Positions 48,475-57,169 of a stretch of DNA of 64,000 bases are shown piece by piece (the first letter of the stretch is position 1; each line of letters begins with the position of its first letter). The DNA is taken from positions 248,001 through 312,000 of the forward strand of contig FOLJ01000001.1 in NCBI GenBank assembly GCA_900112325.1. The letters are read 5' to 3'. Made by a program: the position numbers and the translations under genes. The notes beneath the pieces were generated by a model that did no database searches, had not been told where the DNA came from, and saw nothing but the letters and a program-made list of their open reading frames with translations. Origin of the DNA: Micromonospora sediminimaris (GTDB taxonomy: Bacteria; Actinomycetota; Actinomycetes; Mycobacteriales; Micromonosporaceae).

Positions 48475-49748
48475 GCCTCGACGCGACCACTGTCGATTTA
48501 TTACGCCGGCTCGCGCCGCAACTGCTGGCCGCGCTCGTCCGCCGGTACGGCGACTTCGGCCGGGCCGAGGACGCCGTGCAGGAGGCCTTGGCCGCCGCCG
48601 TCGAGAGGTGGCCACTCGACGGCGTACCCGAGCAGCCGTCGGGCTGGCTGCACACCGTCGCCGCCCGCCGCTACGTCGACCTGGTACGCAGCGAGTCCGC
48701 CCGCGCCCGCCGCGAGCGCACGGCGCTGGACCTCACCCCACGCGACGCGTTTGTCACCCCGCCACCCGACGCCGAGGCGCCCCGGGACGACCTGCTGGAG
48801 TTGTTCCTGCTCTGCTGCCATCCGGCACTGCCGGCACCCGCGCAGCTGGCACTGACCCTGCGCGCGGTGGGTGGGCTCACCACCGCCGAGGTCGCCGCGG
48901 CCTTCCTGGTGTCGGAGCGGACCATGGGGCAGCGGATCTCCCGGGCCAAACAGCGGCTGCGGGAGGCGGGCGCCCGGTTCGCACCGCCGCCGACGGCGGA
49001 ACGGGAGGCCCGGCTGGCCGTCGTACGCCAGGTGCTGTACCTGATGTTCAACGAGGGCTACAGCGCCAGCAGCGGCCCCCAGCTACGTCGCGCCGACCTG
49101 ACCGGGCAGGCCCTGCGGTTGACTCGCCGGCTGCATGAGCAACTGTCCGGCGACGGGGAGACGGCCGGCCTGCTCGCGTTGATGGTGCTGACCGAGGCCC
49201 GAGCGGCGGCCCGGGTCAGCCCCGACGGCGAACTGGTGCCGCTGGCGGAACAGGACCGCGGGCGGTGGGACCGGACGGCGATCGACGAAGGGCGCGCGCT
49301 CGTCGAACGCAGCCTGGCCGCCACACCACCCGGGCCGTACCGGATCCAGGCCGCCATCGCGGCGGTGCACGCCGAAGCGCCGAGCGCCGAGGCCACCGAC
49401 TGGCCCCAGGTGCTCGGCCTCTACGAGTTGCTGGAGCGGATCGCACCCAACCCGGTGGTCACTCTGAACCGGGCGGTGGCGGTGGGCATGGTCCACGGGC
49501 CGGCCGCCGGGCTGGCCCTGCTGTCCGAGGTGGAGTCGGGGCCGCTGACCGGGCACCACCGACTGCACGCCGTCCGCGCCCACCTGCTGGAACTCGCCGA
49601 CGACCGGACCGCCGCCGCTGCGCAGTGGCGGGCGGCGGCAGACCGTGCCGGCAGCGATCCCGAACGGCGGTACCTGCTGCGCCGCGCCGCCAACGCGAGC
49701 GACAGGAGCCGGCGTCAATGTGAGCCAGGTCACTCTCGGGTCCGGTAG
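48471..49748 (+). CDS. ECF42-type RNA polymerase sigma factor (first copy)
   Basis: About 425 residues: sigma-70 region 2 (LVRRYGDFGRAEDAVQEAL, GWLHTVAARRYVDLVR), region 4 (LRAVGGLTTAEVAAAFLVSERTMGQRISRAK), and the long DUF6596/TPR-like C-terminal extension (LYLMFNEGYSAS, LNRAVAVG). The conserved domain begins upstream of the first GTG (48576), and no ATG/GTG/TTG precedes it in frame. A CTG at 48471, overlapping the DGPF stop (CTGA), is the best start. Codons 10 and 11 are both TTA (48498-48503), suggesting bldA control. If translation began at 48576 region 2 would be broken. Confidence 0.85.
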   Translation: MSLDATTVDLLRRLAPQLLAALVRRYGDFGRAEDAVQEALAAAVERWPLDGVPEQPSGWLHTVAARRYVDLVRSESARARRERTALDLTPRDAFVTPPPDAEAPRDDLLELFLLCCHPALPAPAQLALTLRAVGGLTTAEVAAAFLVSERTMGQRISRAKQRLREAGARFAPPPTAEREARLAVVRQVLYLMFNEGYSASSGPQLRRADLTGQALRLTRRLHEQLSGDGETAGLLALMVLTEARAAARVSPDGELVPLAEQDRGRWDRTAIDEGRALVERSLAATPPGPYRIQAAIAAVHAEAPSAEATDWPQVLGLYELLERIAPNPVVTLNRAVAVGMVHGPAAGLALLSEVESGPLTGHHRLHAVRAHLLELADDRTAAAAQWRAAADRAGSDPERRYLLRRAANASDRSRRQCEPGHSRVR

Positions 49749-49824
49749 AAGCGGGCCGTCCGGCTCCGATCCACAGGTGGAACGGCACCCACGGTGGGTG
49801 CCGACGGATCCGGGAGGAACGGAC

Positions 49825-50514
49825 ATGACGAAGGTGACCGCCCAACTGTCGGTGTCGCTGGACGGCTACTACGCCGGGCCACAGCACGACGGCGACGGCG
49901 ACTGGCTACGGTCCGCGGAGAGCCACGGGTTCTTCCGGGTGACCCGGTGGGCCACCGAGGCGATGGCGTGGCGCGAGCGGCAGGGCTTCGCCGGCGGCCG
50001 GCACGACGCCGACTCCGAGATCATCGCCGAGTCGTTCGCCGCAGCCGGCGCGTACGTGATGGGTCGCCGGATGGCCGACGGCGGCGAGGTGCCGTGGGGC
50101 GACGAACCACCGTTCCGCGCTCCGGTCTTCGTGGTGACGCATCGGCCCCGCCCGACCCTGCACCGTCAGGGCGGCACCAGCTTCACCTACGTCACCGACG
50201 GGCTGGCCAGCGCGGTGGCACAGGCGCGGGCCGCGGCCGGTGAGAAGAACGTCGCGGTGGCCGGCGGTGGGAGCCTGGTCCGGCAGGTGCTGCGGGCCGG
50301 GCTGCTCGACGAGTTGGAGCTGCACGTGGTGCCGGTCGTCCTCGGTGCCGGGCTCCGGCTCTTCGACGACCTGGGCCTCGACGATTTTGAGGCGATCGAA
50401 CTCACCCCTGACCGGGTGGTGCCGAGCCCGCAGGTCACCCACATCCGGTACGCGGTGCGCGGCCGCGCCCCGCTGGTCCTCGACGACCGCGGCCGTGGCA
50501 CCGGCACCCCGTAG
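49825..50514 (+). CDS. RibD C-terminal/dihydrofolate-reductase-like protein
   Basis: 229-residue reductase-fold protein of the RibD_C family (DUF-type DHFR-like). Motifs: AQLSVSLDGYYAGP, YVMGRRMADGG, VFVVTHRPRPT, VAVAGGGSLVRQVLRAGLLDELELHVVP split across the NADPH fold, and VVLGAGLRLFDD. Function in vivo is unknown; such genes often travel with ECF42/DGPF modules. ATG at 49825 after GGGAGGAAC; the longer frame overlaps the sigma gene. Confidence 0.9.
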   Translation: MTKVTAQLSVSLDGYYAGPQHDGDGDWLRSAESHGFFRVTRWATEAMAWRERQGFAGGRHDADSEIIAESFAAAGAYVMGRRMADGGEVPWGDEPPFRAPVFVVTHRPRPTLHRQGGTSFTYVTDGLASAVAQARAAAGEKNVAVAGGGSLVRQVLRAGLLDELELHVVPVVLGAGLRLFDDLGLDDFEAIELTPDRVVPSPQVTHIRYAVRGRAPLVLDDRGRGTGTP

Positions 50515-50523
50515 GGCATGCCG

Positions 50524-51771
50524 TCAGAGGGCGGCGAGGAAGGCGAGCACCTCGGACCACCCGTCCCGGCGGGCGGCGGCGTCGCCCGCCCGGGTGCCGC
50601 CGTGTGTCTGCTCGCCGGTGCGCCCCTGGTGCACCGTCTTCGACGGCAGGTACGGGAAGGTGCCCACGCCGTGGCCCGCGTCCGGGTAGAGCAGCACACG
50701 GTGGGGTGGGCCACCGAGGGCCAGCAGCAGCTCGGCGGCGTAGCTCGGCGCGTCCCAGAGCAGGTCGTCCGCCCCGGCGATGGCCAGTACCGGTCCGTCG
50801 ATCCGGTCGACAGGTATCGGGCCGCTCGGGACAGGTCGGCCACGGTAGGTCCAGGCGGGCGCTCCGGTGTACGGGTAGCCGAGGTGGACGACGCTGCTCG
50901 GGGCGTAGGCCACGACGGCGCGTACCAGGTCGGGACGCTGTTGCGCCAGCAGCAGCGCGGCCTCGGTGCCGCGTGAGTAGCTGATCACCGCCGGCTCGCC
51001 ACCGGAGTACGGGGCGAGCAGTTCGGCGGCGGTGACGAAGTACTCCAGCGGTATGTCGTGCAGGCTGTCCGGCAGTCCGGACGCTCCGAAATAGCCCAGG
51101 CACAACACCGGGTGCCCACGGGAGGCGAGCAACGGTGCGTCGTACAGCCCGCCGACGCCGCCCTCCGAGCCACCGAACCACAGCAACCCGCGCCGGCGGG
51201 GCACGTCCGGCGGCGGAAGGACGAGCAACCCGCGAACCCCGTCGGCCGCCGGGGTCAGTTCGGTGAAGGAGACCTGACCCGCCGTCCAGTCCCGCCGCAC
51301 GGTGACGGTGGCGGGCTCGCGCCCACCACCCACGGCCGACAGCCGGACCGGGAAGTCACGCCGCAGGTGCGGCCAGATGGGCGCGAAGGAGGAGGCGTCG
51401 CCGTCGGGCGGATCCATCGACCAGAACAGACCCATCGGGTCGACACCCGAGTAGGAGCCGTGCACCGGGGCGTCCCGCGACACGTCCACCACGCCGTTGG
51501 CGTCGGCCACGAACGTCGCCTCCGCCCGCCACACGCGCCCCGCGTGATCCTCCGCGTCGGCGGCGATCACCGCCCGTTCCCTCGCGGCCAGGCCATTCAC
51601 GCGTATCCGCAGCGGCTGGTCGACGAGCGCCACGGCCGGCGTCACGTCCAGGCGCAGGCGCGCCGCACCGCCCCTGCCCCGGTCGCCGACGAGCAGGGTC
51701 GCGACCAACAGCCCCACCAGGACGGCGGGCAGGATCCTCGACGCTCTCCACCAACGCGGCATCGACAACAC
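50524..51771 (-). CDS. BAAT-like acyl-CoA thioesterase/hydrolase, membrane-anchored
   Basis: 415-residue protein. One N-terminal membrane segment (ILPAVLVGLLVATLLVG, about 13-29). An Ig-like acyl-CoA thioester hydrolase/BAAT N-terminal domain (about 40-165) is followed by the alpha/beta-hydrolase domain: nucleophile SYSRGTEA (Ser266), acidic GADDLLWDAP and His in DAGHGVGTF. Vertebrate BAAT has Cys as nucleophile; here it is Ser, as in thioesterases. An extracytoplasmic location is unusual for an acyl-CoA enzyme. Start either GTG 51771 or ATG 51762, neither with a strong ribosome binding site. Confidence 0.85.
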   Translation of the reverse strand: MLSMPRWWRASRILPAVLVGLLVATLLVGDRGRGGAARLRLDVTPAVALVDQPLRIRVNGLAARERAVIAADAEDHAGRVWRAEATFVADANGVVDVSRDAPVHGSYSGVDPMGLFWSMDPPDGDASSFAPIWPHLRRDFPVRLSAVGGGREPATVTVRRDWTAGQVSFTELTPAADGVRGLLVLPPPDVPRRRGLLWFGGSEGGVGGLYDAPLLASRGHPVLCLGYFGASGLPDSLHDIPLEYFVTAAELLAPYSGGEPAVISYSRGTEAALLLAQQRPDLVRAVVAYAPSSVVHLGYPYTGAPAWTYRGRPVPSGPIPVDRIDGPVLAIAGADDLLWDAPSYAAELLLALGGPPHRVLLYPDAGHGVGTFPYLPSKTVHQGRTGEQTHGGTRAGDAAARRDGWSEVLAFLAAL

Positions 51772-51940
51772 CGTATTGCCGACTGTCCACCAACGTCCGT
51801 CCCGCCGCCATCGGGTGTCGGCAGGGCGACCGCGCTGGTGCCGAGCACCCGCCTCGCCGGTGTAGGCAAGCCGACTGTGACCTTGACCGGCGCCCGGAAC
51901 AGTGGCAGCAAGCTTCGACTACCACCGATTGGAGTGGCCC

Positions 51941-53035
51941 ATGTCTCTCCGTCTCCGTCTCCGTCACCTTGCCGCCGTCCTAGCCGTGGTGCTGGCCGCG
52001 GCGCTGTCGATCACCGGCGCACCGGCCACGGCCGCCACCGCCGACCGCTTCGGATTCGCGTACGTCGACGATCCGACGGTGCCGCTCTGGACGCCGCTGC
52101 CCGCGGCCTACCAGTTCGGCAGCTGGGCCCCGGGGCCAATGGCCACCGGCGGCAAGGTCGCCCCCGGCCGGTTCCTGGTGAGGTTCCCGGCCATCGGCCT
52201 GGGTTCGCGCGGCAACGCACACGTCACCGCCGTGGCGAAGGACGGCCGCTTCTGCGAACTCGTACGGTGGGGCAGTTCGGGCGCCGACGAGATCGTCGAC
52301 GTGCAGTGCTTCCGACCCGGGGGCACCCCGGCCGACACCCCGTTCACGGTGTTGTGGACGGTCAGCTCCGGCATCCTCCCGGCGGGCGTCGGCGCGTACG
52401 CCTCGGCGCAGGTGTTGTCAAACGTCCTCGCCCAGTCGTACAACTCGACAGGTGCGCCCGTCACCGTCGCCAACGTCGCGGTGGGCATCTACGACGTGCG
52501 CTTCCGGGCGGTCGGCGCGCCACCCGGCGTGCTGTCCGGAAACGTCCAGGTGACCGCCCAGCAGCCGAACGCACAACCGCGCCGATGCAAGATCCTCCGC
52601 TGGGGTGCGGCCGGTCTGGACGCGGTGGTCTACGTCGCCTGCCATGATCCGTTCACCGGCGCGCGGATGAACAGCGACTTCACCGTGTCGTTCCATCGGG
52701 AGCGCTCGGTCTACGCGTCGTTCGGCCCGCCGAAGCACTTCGGGTACCTTGCGACGCCGTTCGCCGGCCCGACGAACTACTCGTACCCGCTCGGCGTCGG
52801 CGCGAACGGCTTCGGTCCCACCGGCCCCGGCACCTTCGTCGTCAAGTTCCCGGCCCTGCACGAGAAGAGCACCACCGCGCAGGTGACCGCGATCGGTGAC
52901 GACCCCTCGTACTGCACGATCCAGGAGCTGTGGGCGCAGTTCGGCAGCGACGCGGTGTTGCCGGTCGCCTGCTTCAGCAACGCCGGCCGTCCGCAGGACG
53001 CCCCGTTCAGCTCGACCTTCTCGTCGAGCGTCTGA
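51941..53035 (+). CDS. secreted protein with three tandem repeats
   Basis: 364-residue exported protein. Signal peptide at about 1-32 (LSITGAPATAATA). The mature part is three repeats of about 110 residues, each with FGF/FGY, a P..Y.F/Y strand, G.F.V.FPA or similar, VTA, and an end pattern C-x-I/L-x-x-W...V-x-C (FCELVRWG...VQCF, RCKILRWG...VACH, YCTIQELWA...VACF). The two Cys per repeat may form a disulfide. No family recognised. ATG at 51941 after GGAGTGG; the frame starts 13 codons earlier. A strong terminator follows. Confidence 0.85.
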   Translation: MSLRLRLRHLAAVLAVVLAAALSITGAPATAATADRFGFAYVDDPTVPLWTPLPAAYQFGSWAPGPMATGGKVAPGRFLVRFPAIGLGSRGNAHVTAVAKDGRFCELVRWGSSGADEIVDVQCFRPGGTPADTPFTVLWTVSSGILPAGVGAYASAQVLSNVLAQSYNSTGAPVTVANVAVGIYDVRFRAVGAPPGVLSGNVQVTAQQPNAQPRRCKILRWGAAGLDAVVYVACHDPFTGARMNSDFTVSFHRERSVYASFGPPKHFGYLATPFAGPTNYSYPLGVGANGFGPTGPGTFVVKFPALHEKSTTAQVTAIGDDPSYCTIQELWAQFGSDAVLPVACFSNAGRPQDAPFSSTFSSSV

Positions 53036-53045
53036 GCCCGTCGGT

Positions 53046-53071
53046 CCCCGCCCAGGCACACCTGGGCGGGG
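53046..53071 (+). terminator. intrinsic terminator
   Basis: Perfect 11-bp stem (CCCCGCCCAGG / CCTGGGCGGGG) with a 4-base loop, followed by CTTTC; ten bases after the stop codon. Confidence 0.9.
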
Positions 53072-53102
53072 CTTTCGGCCGGCGCGACAGTTGCACGCGG
53101 CG

Positions 53103-54050
53103 TCATCTTCCCCGCTGCCCGGCGGCGGAGCTGGCCGGACGACAGGATCCGGCCAGCTCCGCCCCGGGCAGGTCGCTGGCGGCGGCGCGCAACGCGACGA
53201 TGCTCGCGGCGACCGCAGGATGGCCGCCCGCGCCCTGTCGGTAGGCGATCCGGGTCCGCCGCCGGATGGTGAGCGGAATGAGGACCACCCCGCTGGGCGG
53301 CCGATCGACCGCCAGTTGGGGTACCAGTCCGACGCCCTGACCGGCGGCGACCAGGGCGAGCACGGCGGCGAAGTCGTCGGCGTGGTGCCGCACGGTCGGG
53401 CGGAAGCCGGCCAGCTCACCGGCGTGCAGGGTCACCGCGTGACAGAGCGTGCCCGGGCTGCCGACGATCCAGTCCGCGTCGCGTACCGAGCGCATCGGGT
53501 CATCGGTGGGGTGGCGGTCCGCCCCGACGGCCAGGAACACCGTCTCGTCGAGCAGTGGCACCGAGTCCAGGGCCGGATCCGGCTCGACGGGCACGATGTC
53601 GTAGTCGTGCACGAGGGCCACGTCGAGGCGGCGGTCGCGCAGCGCGTCGGGCACCGCGACCGGGTCCAACTCGGTGACCATCAGGTCCAGCGCCGGATGG
53701 TCACGGCCGAGCGCGACCAGGGCGGGCAGCAGCAGCGTACGCACGGCACTGGGGTACGCGCCGATGCGTACCGTGCCGGAGAGCCCGCCCCGGGCGGCGG
53801 CGAGGGTCGCGTCGGCCGCCTCCAGCGCGGCGAGGACCACCTCGGCGTGCCGGACCAGCGCCTCCCCGGTCGGGGTCAGGGTGACCCGCCGGCCGGCCCG
53901 TTCCAGGAGCGCGACACCGGCCTCGCGTTGCAGCGCGGCGAGCTGCTGGGAGACGGCGGACGGCGTGTACGTGTGCGCCTCGGCCACGGCGGCGATGGTG
54001 CCGAGGTGGGACAGGTCCCGCAGCAGGCGCAGCCGGCGAACGTCAAGCAT
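53103..54050 (-). CDS. LysR-family transcriptional regulator
   Basis: 315-residue LysR regulator. N-terminal winged helix (LRLLRDLSHLGTIAAVAEAH, YTPSAVSQQLAALQREAGV) and the two-lobed effector domain (VRIGAYPSAVRTLLLPALVAL). Divergent from the DHDPS-family gene with 70 bp between the starts; LysR proteins commonly control the divergent neighbour, so it probably regulates that gene. The effector is unknown. The C-terminal tail is Ala/Ser/Arg-rich. Confidence 0.92.
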   Translation of the reverse strand: MLDVRRLRLLRDLSHLGTIAAVAEAHTYTPSAVSQQLAALQREAGVALLERAGRRVTLTPTGEALVRHAEVVLAALEAADATLAAARGGLSGTVRIGAYPSAVRTLLLPALVALGRDHPALDLMVTELDPVAVPDALRDRRLDVALVHDYDIVPVEPDPALDSVPLLDETVFLAVGADRHPTDDPMRSVRDADWIVGSPGTLCHAVTLHAGELAGFRPTVRHHADDFAAVLALVAAGQGVGLVPQLAVDRPPSGVVLIPLTIRRRTRIAYRQGAGGHPAVAASIVALRAAASDLPGAELAGSCRPASSAAGQRGR

Positions 54051-54120
54051 CAGCTCAGCTTACGTATTCTGTGAGCAATCGGAACTGGTGCTTCATCTTC
54101 CGCTGGCGGAGGCTGGCAGC

Positions 54121-54999
54121 ATGACACCTGCCGGGCTCTACGTACCCATGATCACGCCGTTCGACGGGAACGGTGCCGTCGCCCTCGACGCGCTGAGCGC
54201 TCTCGCCCACGAGGTGCTGGCGGCCGGCGCGGTCGGTCTGGTCGCCCTCGGCACCACCGCCGAGCCGCACGCCCTCAGCGCCGTCGAGCAGCGGATGGTG
54301 GTCGACGCGGTCGCCGCGGCCTGCCGGGAGCACCGGGCCGGTCTCCTGGTCGGCGCGCACACCGCGCCGGAGCTGCGGGCACTCGCCGGGCGACCCGAGG
54401 TCACAGCGGCGCTCTGCCTGGTCCCGCCGTTTCTCCGCCCCGGCGAGGAGGCGGTACTCGCGCACTACGCCCGGTTGGCCGAGGAGTCCCCCGTGCCGCT
54501 TGTCGCGTACCACGTCCCGTACCGCACCGGGCAGCAGCTTGGCGTCAGCACGCTGCGCCGCCTCGCCGGGCTACCCGGCCTGGTGGGCGTCAAGCACGCG
54601 GTCGGCGGCATCGACGCCGACACGATCGCCCTTCTCGCCGACCCGCCGTCCGGCTTCGCGGTGCTGTGCGGCGAGGACGCGTACGCCTCGCCGCTGCTCG
54701 CTCTCGGCGCGGCCGGCGGCATCCTCGCCTCCGCGCATCTCGTCACCGCCGACTACGCCGAGCTGGTCTCGGCCTGGCGGTCCGGCGACGTCGCCCGGGC
54801 CCGGCCGCTCGGCCACCGGCTCGCCGCCCTATCGGCCGCGCTGTTCGCCGAGCCCAACCCTGCCGTGGTCAAGGCGGTGCTGCACGCCCAGGGGCGGATC
54901 CCGACGCCGCTCGTCCGTCCGCCGCTGCTGCCCGCCACGTCGACCGCCACCGCGCGGGCGCTGACCTGCCTGGCCAGGGTGCCGGCGGTACCGGTGTGA
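54121..54999 (+). CDS. dihydrodipicolinate synthase/N-acetylneuraminate lyase family protein
   Basis: 292-residue class I aldolase of the DHDPS/NAL family. Schiff-base Lys158 in LVGVKHAVGG, Tyr130 in VAYHVPYRTG and pyruvate loop ALGTTAEPHAL (the usual GTTGE reads GTTAE). Family motifs hold, but the substrate is probably not that of housekeeping dapA, because the gene is paired with a divergent LysR regulator and no lysine genes are near. ATG at 54121 after GCGGAGGC. The frame continues upstream only as a shadow of the LysR gene. Confidence 0.9.
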   Translation: MTPAGLYVPMITPFDGNGAVALDALSALAHEVLAAGAVGLVALGTTAEPHALSAVEQRMVVDAVAAACREHRAGLLVGAHTAPELRALAGRPEVTAALCLVPPFLRPGEEAVLAHYARLAEESPVPLVAYHVPYRTGQQLGVSTLRRLAGLPGLVGVKHAVGGIDADTIALLADPPSGFAVLCGEDAYASPLLALGAAGGILASAHLVTADYAELVSAWRSGDVARARPLGHRLAALSAALFAEPNPAVVKAVLHAQGRIPTPLVRPPLLPATSTATARALTCLARVPAVPV

Positions 55000-55115
55000 G
55001 GGCGTCCGGCGGATCTCAGCGAGAAATTTCCCGGCGGCATGTCGAGAAGCCGGGTCGGGCTCCGTCCTCGTTGCGAACGCGGCCACAATGGCCCCGTACC
55101 GAGAAGGAGCATCCG

Positions 55116-55523
55116 ATGGCCAAGTACCTGCTGCTCAAGCACTACCGTGGCGGCCCGACCCCGCTGCACGACGTGCCGATGGACCAGTGGACGCCCGAGG
55201 AGATCTCGGCCCACGTGCAGTACATGCGCGACTTCGCGGCTCGGCTCGAAGACACCGGCGAGTTCGTCGAGGGTCAGGCGCTCTCCCCGGAGGGCACGTT
55301 CGTCCGCTACGACGGCGAGGGGCGACCGCCGGTCACCGACGGCCCGTTCGCCGAGACCAAGGATCTGATCGCCGGCTGGATGGTGATCGACGTCGAGACC
55401 TACGACCGGGCGCTGGAACTGGCCGGCGAGCTGTCCGCGGCACCAGGTGCCGGCGGGAAGCCGCTGCACGAGTGGCTCGAGGTGCGGCCGTTCCTGACCG
55501 AGCCGCCGACCATCTCGGAGTGA
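55116..55523 (+). CDS. YCII/DGPF-domain protein (second copy)
   Basis: 135-residue DGPF protein: KYLLLKHYRGGP start, PPVTDGPFAETKDLIAGWMVIDV signature, EWLEVRPFL end. It matches the actinobacterial group encoded next to ECF42 sigma factors; the sigma gene starts six bases after its stop. GAGAAGGAG ribosome binding site. Not a close duplicate of the copy at 48112: length and N-terminus differ. Confidence 0.92.
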   Translation: MAKYLLLKHYRGGPTPLHDVPMDQWTPEEISAHVQYMRDFAARLEDTGEFVEGQALSPEGTFVRYDGEGRPPVTDGPFAETKDLIAGWMVIDVETYDRALELAGELSAAPGAGGKPLHEWLEVRPFLTEPPTISE

Positions 55524-55529
55524 CGCACG

Positions 55530-56675
55530 GTGGATGAGGCCGTCCTACGGACCCTTACTCCCGCCGTGATCGGCATCCTCGTCCGTCGCGGAGTCGACTT
55601 CGCGACGGCCGAGGATGCCGTGCAGGACGCGCTGGTCGAGGCCGTCCGGGCATGGCCGACCGACCCGCCGCGCGACCCCAAGGGCTGGCTGGTCGCCGTG
55701 TCCTGGCGGAAGTTCCTGGACGCGGTTCGCGCGGACACCTCGCGGCGACGGCGCGAGGCGCTGGCGGAGGTCGAGCCCGCGCCCGGCCCGGGCGAGCTGG
55801 TGGACGACACGCTCGCCCTCTACTTCCTGTGCGCGCATCCGTCGTTGACCCCGGCCTCGGCGGTGGCGCTGACGCTGCGGGCGGTGGGTGGACTGACCAC
55901 GCGGCAGATCGCCCGGGCCTACCTGGTGCCGGAGACGACCATGGCGCAGCGGATCAGCCGAGCCAAGCGGACCGTCTCGGGAGTCCGGTTCAACCAGCCC
56001 GGTGACGTCAGCACCGTGCTGCGCGTGCTCTACCTGGTCTTCAACGAGGGCTACTCGGGCGATGTCGACCTCGCCGCGGAGGCGATCCGACTCACCCGCC
56101 AGTTGGCGGCCAGGATCCGGCACGAGGAGGTGGCCGGCCTGCTCGCGCTCATGCTGCTCCATCACGCCCGTCGCACGGCCCGGACCGCCGCCGGCGGCCG
56201 GCTGGTGCCGCTGGCCGAACAGGACCGCAGTCGCTGGGACACCCGCCTGATCGCCGAAGGCGTGCAGGTGCTCCAGAACGCACTGGCCCGCGACCGCCTG
56301 GGCGAGTTCCAGGCGCAGGCCGCCATCGCCGCGCTGCACGCCGACGCCCGCACCGCCGAGGAGACCGACTGGGTGCAGATCGTCGAATGGTACGACGAAC
56401 TGGTGCGCCTCACCGACAGTCCGGTGGCCCGCCTCAACCGGGCCGTCGCGGTCGGCGAGGCCGACGGACCACGAGCCGGCCTGGCTGCCCTGGCGGATCT
56501 CGACCCGGCCCTGCCCCGGTACGCCGCTGTCGCCGCCTACCTGCATGAGCGTGACGGCGACCTGGCGACCGCGGCGCGGCTCTACGCCAAGGCCGCCCGA
56601 TCGGCGCCCAGCCTTCCCGAAATCGACCATCTCACCCGGCAGGCCGCCCGACTCAACGCGCTGCTACGCGGTTGA
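55530..56675 (+). CDS. ECF42-type RNA polymerase sigma factor (second copy)
   Basis: 381-residue sigma factor with region 2 (ATAEDAVQDALVEAVRAWP, GWLVAVSWRKFLDAVRA), region 4 (LRAVGGLTTRQIARAYLVPETTMAQRISRAK) and the DUF6596/TPR-like C-terminal part (LYLVFNEGYSGD, RLNRAVAVGEADGP). GTG start. It differs from the copy at 48471 in having a normal start and no early TTA codons. No anti-sigma gene is next to it; in this family the C-terminal extension is thought to control activity. Confidence 0.9.
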   Translation: MDEAVLRTLTPAVIGILVRRGVDFATAEDAVQDALVEAVRAWPTDPPRDPKGWLVAVSWRKFLDAVRADTSRRRREALAEVEPAPGPGELVDDTLALYFLCAHPSLTPASAVALTLRAVGGLTTRQIARAYLVPETTMAQRISRAKRTVSGVRFNQPGDVSTVLRVLYLVFNEGYSGDVDLAAEAIRLTRQLAARIRHEEVAGLLALMLLHHARRTARTAAGGRLVPLAEQDRSRWDTRLIAEGVQVLQNALARDRLGEFQAQAAIAALHADARTAEETDWVQIVEWYDELVRLTDSPVARLNRAVAVGEADGPRAGLAALADLDPALPRYAAVAAYLHERDGDLATAARLYAKAARSAPSLPEIDHLTRQAARLNALLRG

Positions 56676-56713
56676 TCGGTCGCTGTGGCCGCATCATCTT
56701 CAAGGAGACAAGC

Positions 56714-57154
56714 ATGGCGATCCAGCGGTTGGACAACGTCCTCATCGTGGTCCACGACCTTGACCGGGTCATCTCGTTCTTCGTCGAACTCGGCATGGAA
56801 CTGGAGGGCAGGGCGCCGATCGAGGGGCGTTGGGTGGAACGCGTCATCAGCATCGACGACGTCCGGCAGGAGGTCGCGATGCTCCGGACCCCCGACGGCC
56901 ACGGGCGCATCGAACTGGCGAAGTTCCACACGCCGAGGGCGATCACCCCCGAGCCGCAGGAGGCACCGGCGAACACCCTGGGCATCCGGCGCATCATGTT
57001 CGCCGTCGACGACATCGAGGACGTCACCGCCCGCCTGCGCGCCCACGGGGCCGAACTGGTCGGCGAGCTGGCGCAGTACGAGGACAGCTACCGGCTCTGC
57101 TACGTGCGCGGCCCCGAGGGCATCGTCGTCGGCCTGGCTCAACAGCTCGGCTGA
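56714..57154 (+). CDS. VOC-family (glyoxalase-like) protein
   Basis: 146-residue vicinal-oxygen-chelate protein with two beta-alpha-beta-beta-beta halves (LDNVLIVVHDLDRVISFF, GIRRIMFAVDDIEDVTARL) and metal-ligand-type positions (GRIELAKF, GIVVGLAQ). The substrate is unknown. It follows the second sigma gene with 38 bp between, and may be part of that module. Start at the ATG after AAGGAGAC; the longer frame begins in the sigma stop region. Confidence 0.88.
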   Translation: MAIQRLDNVLIVVHDLDRVISFFVELGMELEGRAPIEGRWVERVISIDDVRQEVAMLRTPDGHGRIELAKFHTPRAITPEPQEAPANTLGIRRIMFAVDDIEDVTARLRAHGAELVGELAQYEDSYRLCYVRGPEGIVVGLAQQLG

Positions 57155-57169
57155 AGGCCGACAAGCGGC

